Positions 1 to 8,400 of a DNA stretch of 16,913 nucleotides are shown one piece after another. A model generated the notes under the pieces. It made no database searches and was not told the origin of the DNA. It was given only the letters and a program-made list of their open reading frames with translations. Made by a program: the position numbers and the translations under genes. The DNA is taken from contig SIAZ01000043.1 in assembly GCA_009695405.1 (NCBI GenBank), positions 1 to 16,913 on the forward strand. The letters run 5' to 3'. This DNA is from Pedosphaera sp. (GTDB lineage: Bacteria > Verrucomicrobiota > Verrucomicrobiia > Limisphaerales > UBA9464). Every line of letters starts with the position of its first letter. The stretch's first letter is position 1.

Positions 1-46
1 TTCAGCTTTGGCCGGACACCGGCAACCCCAGAAGACGGGCGAGTCT

Positions 47-91
47 CGGCCATAGGGCCGATTCCGCTCCGCTCCATCGGCCCTATGGCCG
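47..91. repeat. perfect 16-bp inverted repeat with 13-nt loop
   Basis: Arms 47-62 and 76-91 are exact reverse complements (arm reads CGGCCATAGGGCCGAT). In RNA the stem can grow by a wobble pair (46/92) and two Watson-Crick pairs (45/93, 44/94). The loop 63-75 is itself a short direct repeat (CCGCT twice). A smaller hairpin with arms GCCGG/CCGGC sits just before it at 11-23. No T-run follows on either strand, so it is not a standard intrinsic terminator. It could be a REP-like dispersed element, a rho-type or 3'-end structure of a gene left of the window, or part of the nrdB leader. No second copy was seen in this window. Confidence 0.8.
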
Positions 92-208
92 GGATCGTTG
101 GTGTCCTAAACTTTTACAGACAAGAAGTTGCACTAGCTACTCAATGCCCCCGCCCCAGAAGTCGCAATCAGCACCTCCGATGCCCTCGACGATACATCTC
201 CGTCAAAG

Positions 209-1315
209 GTGATCGAACAGAACGATGGACGGTATGTCATTCACGAATTCCGCGGTAAAACCTTCCGATTAGATCGAGAGAAAGCGCGTGCGCGCAAGGA
301 ATCCAAACGGGTCATTAATGGTCTTCGCACCGCCGAACTAAACGTCTTACCCCTAAAATACCCAGAAGCCTACCGCATCTACAAACAGATGAAGGCAAAC
401 CATTGGGAACCTGATGTCATCGATATGACCAAGGATTGCACCCAATGGAACTCGGGAGCGCTCAAGCCCAAGGAACGTTGGATTATAGAAATGGGTGTCG
501 GCTACTTCTCCGCCGCCGAAGGTATCGTGGGCGATAGTGTTCTCCATGCCATCGAAGACAACCTGACCGCCGCTGAACTCAAACACGCTGCCCTCCGCTG
601 GATCGCCGAAGAATCCATTCATATGGATTCTCTCCTTCACATTATCAGCAGCCTGGATATTGATCAAGATGAGGTGACGGCACGCTTCAATGATATTCCG
701 AGTATTCGCCGCAAAAACGACTTCATCACTCGGCATATGCCCGCAGTGAAACGAGGTCTCGACCTCACTCAGACCGTCAATAAACAGATTTTTGCTAAAG
801 CCTTATTCGGGATTTCTCAGGTCATGGAGGGCACACAGTTCTATGGGCTGTTCGCTATGATTCTTTCGCTCTACCGACAGAATAAAATGACCGGCATCGG
901 TCAAATGTTTCAGTACACGCTTCGTGATGAATCGAACCACATCGCCCTCGGCCGCTTCTTATTTACTGAATTGATCCACGAAAACCCTGATATTTGGACT
1001 CCTGAGTTCCGTGAAGAATTACGCACTTTCATGCGGGAAGGTGTCGAACTGGAAAAGGATTTCGTTTGCGATTGTCTCCCCGAAGACTCCGTGGGAATGA
1101 CTCAGGCGGAGTTTATTACCTATGTCGATTATAACGCTGATCGCCGCTTAGTCAGCGTTGGCCTCGAACCTCTGAGCCAAGTCACTGTTAATCCTTTTCC
1201 TTGGCTGGATGAAGTCATCTTCCTTAAAAAAGAAAAGAATTTCTTCGAAACTCGGGTCACTGAATATCAGACCAGCGGTAGCGTGACCAATACCGCCGAA
1301 GACGACTTAGTCTGA
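209..1315 (+). CDS. nrdB: class Ic-like ribonucleoside-diphosphate reductase, beta subunit (radical-site Tyr replaced by Leu)
   Basis: This is the small subunit of ribonucleotide reductase, which holds the metal cofactor that starts reduction of NDPs to dNDPs in the alpha subunit. Seen: diiron-type ligands in the expected order and spacing: Glu104 (SAAEGIVG), Glu135-x-x-His138 (EESIH), Glu207 (MEGTQ) and Glu241-x-x-His244 (RDESNH). Spacings Glu104-Glu135 (31) and Glu207-Glu241 (34) match E. coli R2. The first ligand is Glu, not Asp, and the position of E. coli Tyr122 is Leu142; this is the chlamydial R2c pattern, where that site is Phe. The C-terminal part (NPFPW, KEKNFFETRV, then EYQ with Tyr353) closely resembles chlamydial NrdB as I recall it, and the tail is acidic. 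The start is a GTG without a Shine-Dalgarno; the same frame is open back to 137 with no ATG, so the true N-terminus is uncertain. nrdA follows after 64 bp, probably as one operon. A Mn/Fe cofactor is inferred from the family. Confidence 0.93.
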   Translation: MIEQNDGRYVIHEFRGKTFRLDREKARARKESKRVINGLRTAELNVLPLKYPEAYRIYKQMKANHWEPDVIDMTKDCTQWNSGALKPKERWIIEMGVGYFSAAEGIVGDSVLHAIEDNLTAAELKHAALRWIAEESIHMDSLLHIISSLDIDQDEVTARFNDIPSIRRKNDFITRHMPAVKRGLDLTQTVNKQIFAKALFGISQVMEGTQFYGLFAMILSLYRQNKMTGIGQMFQYTLRDESNHIALGRFLFTELIHENPDIWTPEFREELRTFMREGVELEKDFVCDCLPEDSVGMTQAEFITYVDYNADRRLVSVGLEPLSQVTVNPFPWLDEVIFLKKEKNFFETRVTEYQTSGSVTNTAEDDLV

Positions 1316-1379
1316 TCTGTCCCCCCAGTTCTCTCGACTCTTTTTCACTCTCTCTCAAAACTCTCTTACCGCTTTCCTT

Positions 1380-2030
1380 ATGTCCGTGACCGAACTGTTC
1401 CCGATCGTCGTCGACTCCAACGGAGACCTGCCTCGACTCATCGAACCAGCGCTGCCCGGTACGCCAGAACAAATCGTTCCTTGGCGGGGTGATAAAATCG
1501 AAGAAGCCGTGCAACGCGCTTCTATTCTTGCCGGAACCCCCATCGGTCACCTTCCCGCTCAACTTCGTGCCGAAGTCGAATATCGCCTACGGCAGGAACG
1601 CCCCTCTCTGCTCCATCACGAAGACCTTTGCACCTTGGTCGAAGATCTTCTGATCGAACTCGGTCATCCTCGGGTCGCTCTCGCGCATTCTCGAGAACGC
1701 GCCCGCCGAATCGCCCTCCGCGAAGTTGAAGCCGCCCGCCAATTCCCTGTCCTTGATCAACCCGAGCTCGTCCCGGCTGAACTCCTTGCCGATATTCGAG
1801 CGCGTGTCGCTTTCGCTCGACTCGGCTTGCGGCTAGTCCTCGACGAAGACCGTTTGATGGAACGTCTTCTTCGCAGTGTTTCCCTCGATCTCTCTCCTTC
1901 TGAACGACGCGAAACCATCATTCTTAACGCTAAATCATTGCTCGATCTCGATGCCGATAGTCGCTTCTTTTCGGCTCGCATTCTCCTGACCTTTATCATA
2001 CGAAGGAACCCTTCCTTGGGTGGTGACTGA
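1380..2030 (+). CDS. nrdA: ribonucleoside-diphosphate reductase alpha subunit, N-terminal part (ATP-cone), frame broken
   Basis: This 216-residue frame is the front of NrdA. Residues about 32-112 look like an ATP-cone, the regulatory domain that senses ATP/dATP: the helix start WRGDKIEEAVQRA fits the conserved KI..AI..A pattern and the following helices fit the fold. The usual opening beta-hairpin motif (K-R-D/N-G) is not clear, so the cone is divergent. Residues about 155-207 (LMERLLRSVSL to SARILLTFI) are the first helices of the R1 N-terminal domain, which should continue directly into the next frame. Instead this frame runs about ten further codons and stops at TGA 2028-2030, overlapping the downstream ORF. 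The ATG follows a long C/T-rich leader (1318-1379) with no Shine-Dalgarno. A naturally separate regulatory polypeptide is possible but less likely, because the break falls inside a conserved helical domain. Confidence 0.8.
   Translation: MSVTELFPIVVDSNGDLPRLIEPALPGTPEQIVPWRGDKIEEAVQRASILAGTPIGHLPAQLRAEVEYRLRQERPSLLHHEDLCTLVEDLLIELGHPRVALAHSRERARRIALREVEAARQFPVLDQPELVPAELLADIRARVAFARLGLRLVLDEDRLMERLLRSVSLDLSPSERRETIILNAKSLLDLDADSRFFSARILLTFIIRRNPSLGGD
1990..2027 (+). other. nrdA: apparent +1 frameshift site joining the two nrdA frames
   Basis: The upstream frame (phase of 1380) stops at 2028-2030; the downstream frame is open from 1990, just after a TGA at 1987-1989. The join must therefore lie in this 38-nt window. 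Leaving out one base near 1998 gives SARILLTFIYEGTLPW, which restores a smooth R1 N-terminal helix leading to the conserved IPRGIE segment. The bases there read ATC ATA CGA AGG in the upstream phase. ATA, CGA and AGG are often rare codons, but there is no stop codon or obvious slippery site at the shift point. Causes in order of likelihood: assembly or sequencing indel, real mutation, programmed frameshift. Confidence 0.7.
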
Positions 2031-4209
2031 CGGCATGGCTCGGCTCAAGGAAGCCCATCGACGCTCCTTCCTTGCTGCCATTCCACGGGGCATCGAAACA
2101 GGGCGACTTGATCAACGTCTTGCTGCCTTCGAACTTACCAAACTCGCCGACGCCCTTGACCCCTATGCTGATCTGGATTTCGACTTCCTCGGACTCCAAA
2201 CTCTTTACGACCGCTACCTGATCCACGTCCGCACTGACACCGTCACCAACCGCAAACAACGTCTCGAATCACCTCAGGTATTCTGGATGCGTGTCGCGAT
2301 GGGATTATCCCTGCTGGAAAACGAAAAGGAACGTCGGGCGATCGAATTTTATCAAGTCTACAAATCCCGTCGCGCCTGCAGTTCTACCCCCACTCTTTTT
2401 AACAGCGGCACCCCTCATAGCCAACTCTCTAGCTGCTACCTCCTCTACTGCGGCGATAGTATCGAGGAGATTACCGAGACGTGGCGACGCTTCTCTATGC
2501 TCTCTAAATGGGCTGGCGGCCTCGGTTGCTCTTGGACCGCTGTACGTGGCACTGGCGCTCCTATCCATGGGACCAATGGTGAGTCCAATGGCGTGATTCC
2601 TTTCCTTAAAGTTAGCAACGATATCGCTCTCGCGGTCAATCAAGGCGGCAAACGCCCCGGCGCACTCTGCAGTTACCTCGAACTTTGGCACATGGATATC
2701 GAGGACTTTATCGACCTCCGCAAAGAGACTGGTGACGACCGGCGCCGCACTCACAACATGAACACAGCCCACTGGATTCCAGACCTGTTCATGAAACGCC
2801 TTAAGGGAATCGCTGACGGTCTCCTTCCCAAGGATACCGCTTGGACTCTCTTCCGAAGTAATGACACGCCGGATCTTACCGAGTTGCACGGACGCGCTTT
2901 CGAGGATCGCTATCGACACTACGAAGCCATGCTCGAAGCGGGCCGTTTGGCCGGTCGCAAAATCCGAGTCCTCGCTCTGTGGAAAAAGATGATGGAGGCC
3001 CTCTTTGAAACCGGTCATCCGTGGATCACCTTTAAAGATCCTTGCAACGTTCGAAATCCGCAGGACCACGTCGGGGTGATTCATAATTCCAACCTCTGCA
3101 CGGAAATTATCCTCAATACTTCAACCGACGAGGTTGCGGTCTGCAATCTCGCCTCAATCAATCTGGCTGAACATCTCACCGCCAGTGGCGCTATCGATCA
3201 TCCCCGCCTGCGGACCACCATTTCAACGGTGATGCGGATGCTCGATAATGTTATCGATCTGAATTTTTATCCAGTCGAAGCCGCGGCTACTTCCAATCTT
3301 CGACATCGCCCAGTCGGTCTTGGGGTTATGGGGATGCAGGATGCCCTCTACATCAAACGACTCCCCTTCGACACCGGAGGTGCTATCGCTTTTAATGACG
3401 AAATGATTGAAGCAGTGGCATACTACGCGTACGAGGCGAGTGCGAATTTAGCCGTTGAGCGAGGTACTTACGCCAGTTTTCAAGGTTCTAAATGGGCTCG
3501 AGGCATGATGCCGTTGGATACACTTGCGCTGCTCGAAAATGAACGAGGTATGCCCATTAAGGTGAATCGCGAATCGCGCCTCGATTGGGATGGACTCCGC
3601 GGTCGGATTCGTAAACAAGGGATGCGCAACTCGAATTGCCTCGCCATCGCTCCAACAGCCACCATCTCTAATATTCTCGGCACGACTCCGTGTATCGAAC
3701 CAGTCTATAAACATATCCATACCAAGTCCAACCTCAGCGGCGATTTCATTCGCACCACTGACCCACTGATCCGTGATCTAATGTCACAGGATCTTTGGGA
3801 TGATTCTTTGCGAGCAGAACTCAAAGCACACGACGGAAGTATTCAAGCGATTGAACGTATTCCAGCTGACTTAAAACGGCTCTACAAGACGGCCTTTGAA
3901 ATCGCTCCTACTTGGATTCTGCAATGTGCCGCTGTTCGCCAAAAGTGGATCGACCAAGCCCAGAGAACCAACTTGTGGTTGGCCGAAAACGATGCGCGCA
4001 CCGCGAGCTTCGTTTATCGTGAAGCTTGGGAACGCGGACTGAAAACCACCTACTACCTGCGAACTCTCAATCGCAGCGGTATCGATTCAGGGCACCGCGA
4101 TGCTCCAAGGGTTTCACCCTCCGCCACTCCCAGCATCTCGGATGCTGAAAAGACCGCCTGTTCCATCGAAGCAATGCGCTCAGGTGGTACCTGTGAATCG
4201 TGCCAGTAA
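2020..4209 (+). CDS. nrdA: ribonucleoside-diphosphate reductase alpha subunit, catalytic part
   Basis: This is the catalytic barrel of class I ribonucleotide reductase, which reduces ribonucleotides through a thiyl radical. Seen (numbered from GTG 2020): redox cysteine 139 in SSCYLL; the active-site set Asn358, Cys360, Glu362 (NSNLCTEI), where Cys360 is the thiyl cysteine; second redox cysteine 375 (VCNLAS); the stacked radical-transfer tyrosines 678-679 (KTTYYLRT); and the C-terminal shuttle pair Cys725/Cys728 (CESCQ). The TNGES, NQGGKR and RRRTHNMNTAHWIPDLF blocks are typical of this family. Sequence in this phase is coding-like from 1990, upstream of the nominal start, so the frame is probably the rest of the gene at 1380 rather than an independent protein; joined, NrdA would be about 940 residues. 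All catalytic residues are intact, which suggests a recent or artefactual break. No terminator was found after the stop. Confidence 0.93.
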   Translation: MVTDGMARLKEAHRRSFLAAIPRGIETGRLDQRLAAFELTKLADALDPYADLDFDFLGLQTLYDRYLIHVRTDTVTNRKQRLESPQVFWMRVAMGLSLLENEKERRAIEFYQVYKSRRACSSTPTLFNSGTPHSQLSSCYLLYCGDSIEEITETWRRFSMLSKWAGGLGCSWTAVRGTGAPIHGTNGESNGVIPFLKVSNDIALAVNQGGKRPGALCSYLELWHMDIEDFIDLRKETGDDRRRTHNMNTAHWIPDLFMKRLKGIADGLLPKDTAWTLFRSNDTPDLTELHGRAFEDRYRHYEAMLEAGRLAGRKIRVLALWKKMMEALFETGHPWITFKDPCNVRNPQDHVGVIHNSNLCTEIILNTSTDEVAVCNLASINLAEHLTASGAIDHPRLRTTISTVMRMLDNVIDLNFYPVEAAATSNLRHRPVGLGVMGMQDALYIKRLPFDTGGAIAFNDEMIEAVAYYAYEASANLAVERGTYASFQGSKWARGMMPLDTLALLENERGMPIKVNRESRLDWDGLRGRIRKQGMRNSNCLAIAPTATISNILGTTPCIEPVYKHIHTKSNLSGDFIRTTDPLIRDLMSQDLWDDSLRAELKAHDGSIQAIERIPADLKRLYKTAFEIAPTWILQCAAVRQKWIDQAQRTNLWLAENDARTASFVYREAWERGLKTTYYLRTLNRSGIDSGHRDAPRVSPSATPSISDAEKTACSIEAMRSGGTCESCQ

Positions 4210-4305
4210 CTGACTCGATTTGAAGTTGCTAACTCTCCTGAAAAAGAGACTTCGTGATCTGGGTTCCTGATTGCATTTGGTCCGCGAGCGGGAACAGACT
4301 TTTAA

Positions 4306-5223
4306 ATGATTTCCCGCCGAAATTTCCTTTCAAAAACCACCGCGTCTGTGGCGGCTTTGGCCGCAACTGGTTGTCGCTCTCTCGACTCTAAACCGGTTCG
4401 GGTTCGGGTCTGGGATGAGCGTCAACCTGCTCAAAAAAAAGCCTACCCTAATTGGCTCGGCAATCAAATCGCCGAACACCTCCGAACGGTCCCAGGTCTT
4501 CAAGTAGAATCGGTCTGTCTCGACGACCCAAACCAAGGACTCAATCATCTCGAGGATATCGATGTCCTTATCTGGTGGGGCCATGTCCGCCAAATGGAAA
4601 TCGAACCCCCTACCGCTTTGCGTATCGTCGAACGGATCCGCTCTGGAAAACTGGGGTTGCTCGCTCTCCATTCCGCTCACTGGTCACGTCCTTTCGTCGA
4701 GGCTATGAATGCTGTCGCTCGTCAACAGGCTATCGCCGCCCTGCCCGCAACCGAACAAAAAGGGGTGGTTATCACCGAAACAGACCTTCTACCTCGCCCT
4801 TTAACCGCCCCCGCTTACACCGAACGTCGATCCCCTTCGGTTCTCTATCGTCGCCCACCTAGCGGCCCAACAGAAGCCCGTTTGGTTCGTCCAAATTGCT
4901 GTTTCCCAGCCTATCGCCCAGATGGTAAATCGAGCGAAATGAGGGTCCTTCTCCCAAATCACCCCATCGCCCGCGGACTCCCTTCTTCTTTCCCTATCGA
5001 ACAGACGGAAATGTACGATGAACCTTTTCATGTTCCCACTCCTGATGCCGTGGTGCTCGAAGAGCACTGGGCCGCAGGGGAATGGTTCAGAAGCGGTTCC
5101 GTCTGGCGCCTCGGTGCCGGACACATCGTCTACTTCCGTCCCGGTCACGAAACCTACCCCGTCTACACTCGGCCTTTAGCCTTGCGTGTCGTCGAAAATT
5201 CAGTACTCTGGCTCGGCTCTTGA
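4306..5223 (+). CDS. ThuA-domain protein, probable Tat-exported lipoprotein
   Basis: This 305-residue protein opens with a twin-arginine motif (SRRNFLSKT, Arg4-Arg5), a short hydrophobic stretch, and a possible lipobox ending at Cys23 (LAATGC), so it is likely exported folded and lipid-anchored. The mature part is a ThuA-like (class I glutamine amidotransferase-like) domain: DVLIWWGH around residues 86-93, HSAH at 122-125, NHP at 218-220, MYDEPFHVP at 236-244 and RPGHETYPV at 278-286 are the family's usual landmarks. ThuA proteins were named for trehalose utilisation, but the biochemical role of most is unsettled; in this phylum they often accompany sugar or polymer degradation genes. It begins 96 bp after nrdA on the same strand; the gap has no clear terminator. 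The ATG lacks a Shine-Dalgarno, and the Tat signal directly after it supports this start. Confidence 0.85.
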   Translation: MISRRNFLSKTTASVAALAATGCRSLDSKPVRVRVWDERQPAQKKAYPNWLGNQIAEHLRTVPGLQVESVCLDDPNQGLNHLEDIDVLIWWGHVRQMEIEPPTALRIVERIRSGKLGLLALHSAHWSRPFVEAMNAVARQQAIAALPATEQKGVVITETDLLPRPLTAPAYTERRSPSVLYRRPPSGPTEARLVRPNCCFPAYRPDGKSSEMRVLLPNHPIARGLPSSFPIEQTEMYDEPFHVPTPDAVVLEEHWAAGEWFRSGSVWRLGAGHIVYFRPGHETYPVYTRPLALRVVENSVLWLGS

Positions 5224-5238
5224 CTCACTTAGTTCCCT

Positions 5239-5444
5239 TTTAATCTGTCAATCAGCGCGCTTCCACACCCGCCCACTCCCCAGTATGTCTCGCCGCTCAG
5301 CTTCACCTCGGCAAATGCTCCAACGTTTGGGGCTCATTGCCTTTAATCTGTCAATCAGCGCGCTTTCACACCCGCCCACTCCCCAGTATGTCTCGCCGCT
5401 CAGCTTCACCTCGGCAAATGCTCCAACGTTTGGGGCTCATTGCC
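5239..5444 (+). repeat. 103-bp tandem duplication spanning the start of the TPR/FG-GAP gene
   Basis: Copy 1 (about 5239-5341) and copy 2 (about 5342-5444) repeat with a period of 103 bp and differ at one base (C5263 versus T5366). A few bases of a third copy (to 5449) follow. Each copy holds the same ATG context (CAGTATGTCTCGCCGC): ATG 5285 in copy 1, ATG 5388 in copy 2. As 103 is not a multiple of three, the first ATG reads out of phase and stops at TAA 5447-5449 after 54 codons, inside the coding region of the real gene. The near identity points to a very recent event or an assembly artefact. Confidence 0.95.
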
Positions 5445-8400
5445 TTTAACCTTGCTCTTGTCGGCGTCGCCGCCTTCTGGTGGTTCACTCGGGATTCTAC
5501 TGAGGGCACTTCTTCCGCAGATGCCTCTTTCGCCCGCATTATGTCCTCGGGTAAAATACTCTATGAACGAGGCGAACCCTCTCAGGCGGTTGAAATATTT
5601 CAACGCGGCCTCGCACTAAATCCCGCCAATCCAGATGCTCGCCTCAATTTAGCCAACGCTTACCTGCTCGCCGGACAACCCATTCCAGCCGCCCTCGAAG
5701 CCAACGAAGCGCTTCGCTACGAACCTGGTAATGCGGCAGCAAATTATTTGCTCGGTTGCGCTTTGCTTCGCCAAAATCAGTTCTCTAATGCCGTCCAAGC
5801 ACTCTCCGAAGCGAAAGCAGCGGATCCTGCCGAAAATCCAGTCAGCTTCCAACTCGGCCGCGCTTACCTCGGTTGGGGTCGTATGGAGGAAGCAACTGAA
5901 CAGTTTCGTGAAGTTTTGCAGTTCGACACCAATCATCCCGCCGCCAGTTATCTCCTCTCCCAATCGCTGCTCCGTCTCGGTCGCCGTCCCGAAGCCCAAG
6001 CCGCCCTCGTAGAACATCAACGAATCAGCGGCGGTAAGTCCGGTAATGCCGACAATCCCGCTCTCTACGAACGCTGTAAATACACCACAATTCGTGCCCC
6101 CTTCTCTCTCGAACAACCTGAATCTACGGGCGTCTCTGTTCGCTTTGCTGATGTCACCTCCACCGCTTTCAATGGCACATCAGCCTCCCTACATGGACCG
6201 GTATCTCTCCTTGATATTAATCGGCGGGGCGCCAATGACCTCCTCCTCCTCTCACCCGAGGGCGCACGAATCTACTTTAATTCCAATGGCGTCTTTACCC
6301 CTTCCCCACTCGCCGTTCCAATCACTGGCACAGCTCCGATCTCTCAAGTCCTTATCGGTGATCTCCAAAACGATCGCTTTGAAGATGCTCTTATCCTCTC
6401 ACCCGATGGCTTGACTCTGTTCCGCTTTGCAACCAACGGGGCCTTTTTCGACGCCTCCAATTTCTCCGGTCTTCGTCGCGAAAAAGTAGCGGGGCGTGTC
6501 GGTGCTCTGGTCGATCTCGACTTCACTGGTAAACTCGGGCTCCTCATGGCTGGAATCGATGGGCGCCTTCGCAGCTTCACCAATATTGGCTCGGGCATCT
6601 TTCGTGCGCGTCGTGTTCCTCAGGGAATTCCTGATCCGACTGACGTCGAAAATGTCGCCCATATCACCATCGATGATCTCAATAACGACGATCTACCTGA
6701 CGTTCTTCTCACCCGAAGCAATCTCCCACCGTACCTTCTCTTAAATCGGCGCGGTGGAGGACTATCCGCTTCTAATCAACCTCCCGATTGGCCAATAGCA
6801 CGCGCCCTAACCACCGGCGATTTTAATAATGATCTCCGCACAGATGTTGCCTTGGTTACCGATGCCGGAATCGAACTCCGCTTCGGTGGTCTGAAGGATC
6901 CACGACGGCTCGATGCCCCAGGTCACCAGATCGAACAGGTCCGAGCACTCGACTACGACAACGACGGATGGCTGGATATTGTTGCTTGGGGATCGACGGG
7001 ACTCCATCTCTGGCGGAACCAAGGGAGGCGTGGGTTCCTGAATACTACAACCGCCATCGGCCTGGCTTCCTTCCAAACTAAACACATTCTTCACCTCGCT
7101 GCCGCTGACTTTGACGGTGATTGCGACATAGACTGGATTATCGATGTCACCGGTGAAGGTTTGAAATTTCTTCGCAACGACGGTGCCAATGCCAATGGGC
7201 TTCTCAAGCTCCGCCTCTTCGGTAATCGCTCCAATGCCAGTGGGCTCGGTGTTAAGGTGGAAGTAGCCTCTAGTGGTTGGCGAACTCTCCGCATGGTCCA
7301 ACAACTCCCCGTGGAAATTGGCATCGGTAAAAGGGCACAACTCGATCTGGTGAGCACCCGCTGGTTCGATACCAAACTCGACACCACCGGGATCGTTCCT
7401 GACTGTAAACAAGCTTTAACCGTCTTCGAATTGGTCATGCCCACCGGTTCTTGCCCCTACCTTTACGCTTGGGATGGTTCTCGCTTTCGCTTCATCACCG
7501 ATCTTTTGGGTGCGGCACCGATCGGACTTCCCGTCGCTCCAAGTCATTGTATCGAAGCCGATCCTGATGAATGGGTCCGCATCGGTGATGAGCATACTTT
7601 CCTGCCTCGCGAAGGTCTTTACGAAGTCCGACTCACCGAGGAATTACGGGAAATTCTCTACCTCGATACCGCCCAACTCCACGCCATTGATCATCCTCTT
7701 GGAACTGAACTCTTTGCCACAGGCAAACTCGTGCCTGGTCGCCCCTTTCCTAAAGCGAGTCTGATCCAACTCGGTGGACGTCGCCCGCTTCTCGCTGCCT
7801 CTCTCGCCGCAACAACCGACAGTACCGATGTCACCCGCTCTCTCGCCGAAATCGACGGAGTCCGCGTTTCACCCCTCCGACTCCGTGACTCTCACTACCG
7901 CGGCCTCGCCGAACCATTTTCTCTCACCTTCGATTTCGGACCGCTTCCCAATAATGGCCCACTTATCCTCGCCCTCACTGGATGGCTCCGATTCGGTGGT
8001 GGCATGGCCAATATAGCCGCGTCACATCAACCCGAATTCCCCTTCCCATTCCCTACGCTCGAGGCGGAAAACACTTCGGGTTGGCACCCAGTCAAGGTCA
8101 CGGTCGGCGCTCCAGCCGGCAAAACCAAAGGCATCGTCGTTGACCTCACTGGACATCTCCCCCCAGGGACTCGGCGACTGCGCTTGACTCAAGCCTTTGA
8201 GATCCATTGGGATCGTATCGCTCTCTTTACTGAAAGCACACCGGTCGAAGGCCAAGAGCTAAAGCGAGTGTCCAGTCATTTGCACTGGCGTGGCTACAGT
8301 GCCTTTGAACCACTCCCTTGGACGGATCCCTTGACCCCAGACTACACTCAAACCAAGACCGTTCCACCTTGGCATATCACACCTTCCGGCTGGGCAACAC

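Noticed and set aside
93..208. Search for an NrdR box or clear promoter before nrdB
   Set aside because: No NrdR-like palindrome and no paired -35/-10 of acceptable quality were found by eye; TAAACT at 107-112 has no partner.
1..258. Open frame from the window edge through 258, with ATG 85
   Set aside because: It overlaps the nrdB start in another phase, is Arg/Cys-rich, passes through both arms of the palindrome and has no recognisable motif.
2305..3084. 259-codon open frame on the minus strand
   Set aside because: It is fully antisense to the catalytic core of nrdA, whose motifs are unmistakable; a shadow of biased codon use.
4210..4305. Possible hairpin GAAGT...ACTTC after nrdA as a terminator
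   Set aside because: The pairing is short and interrupted and no T-run follows.
4452..4862. 136-codon open frame on the plus strand inside the ThuA gene
   Set aside because: Arg/Pro/Ser-rich out-of-phase shadow; the ThuA frame carries all family motifs there.
5186..5449. 87-codon frame covering the first duplicated start codon
   Set aside because: It only exists because of the 103-bp duplication; its N-terminus copies the true gene and its end reads that gene out of phase.
5388..7200. FG-GAP repeats considered as a DNA-level tandem repeat
   Set aside because: The repetition is at the protein-motif level only; no DNA repeat unit comparable to the 103-bp duplication is visible.
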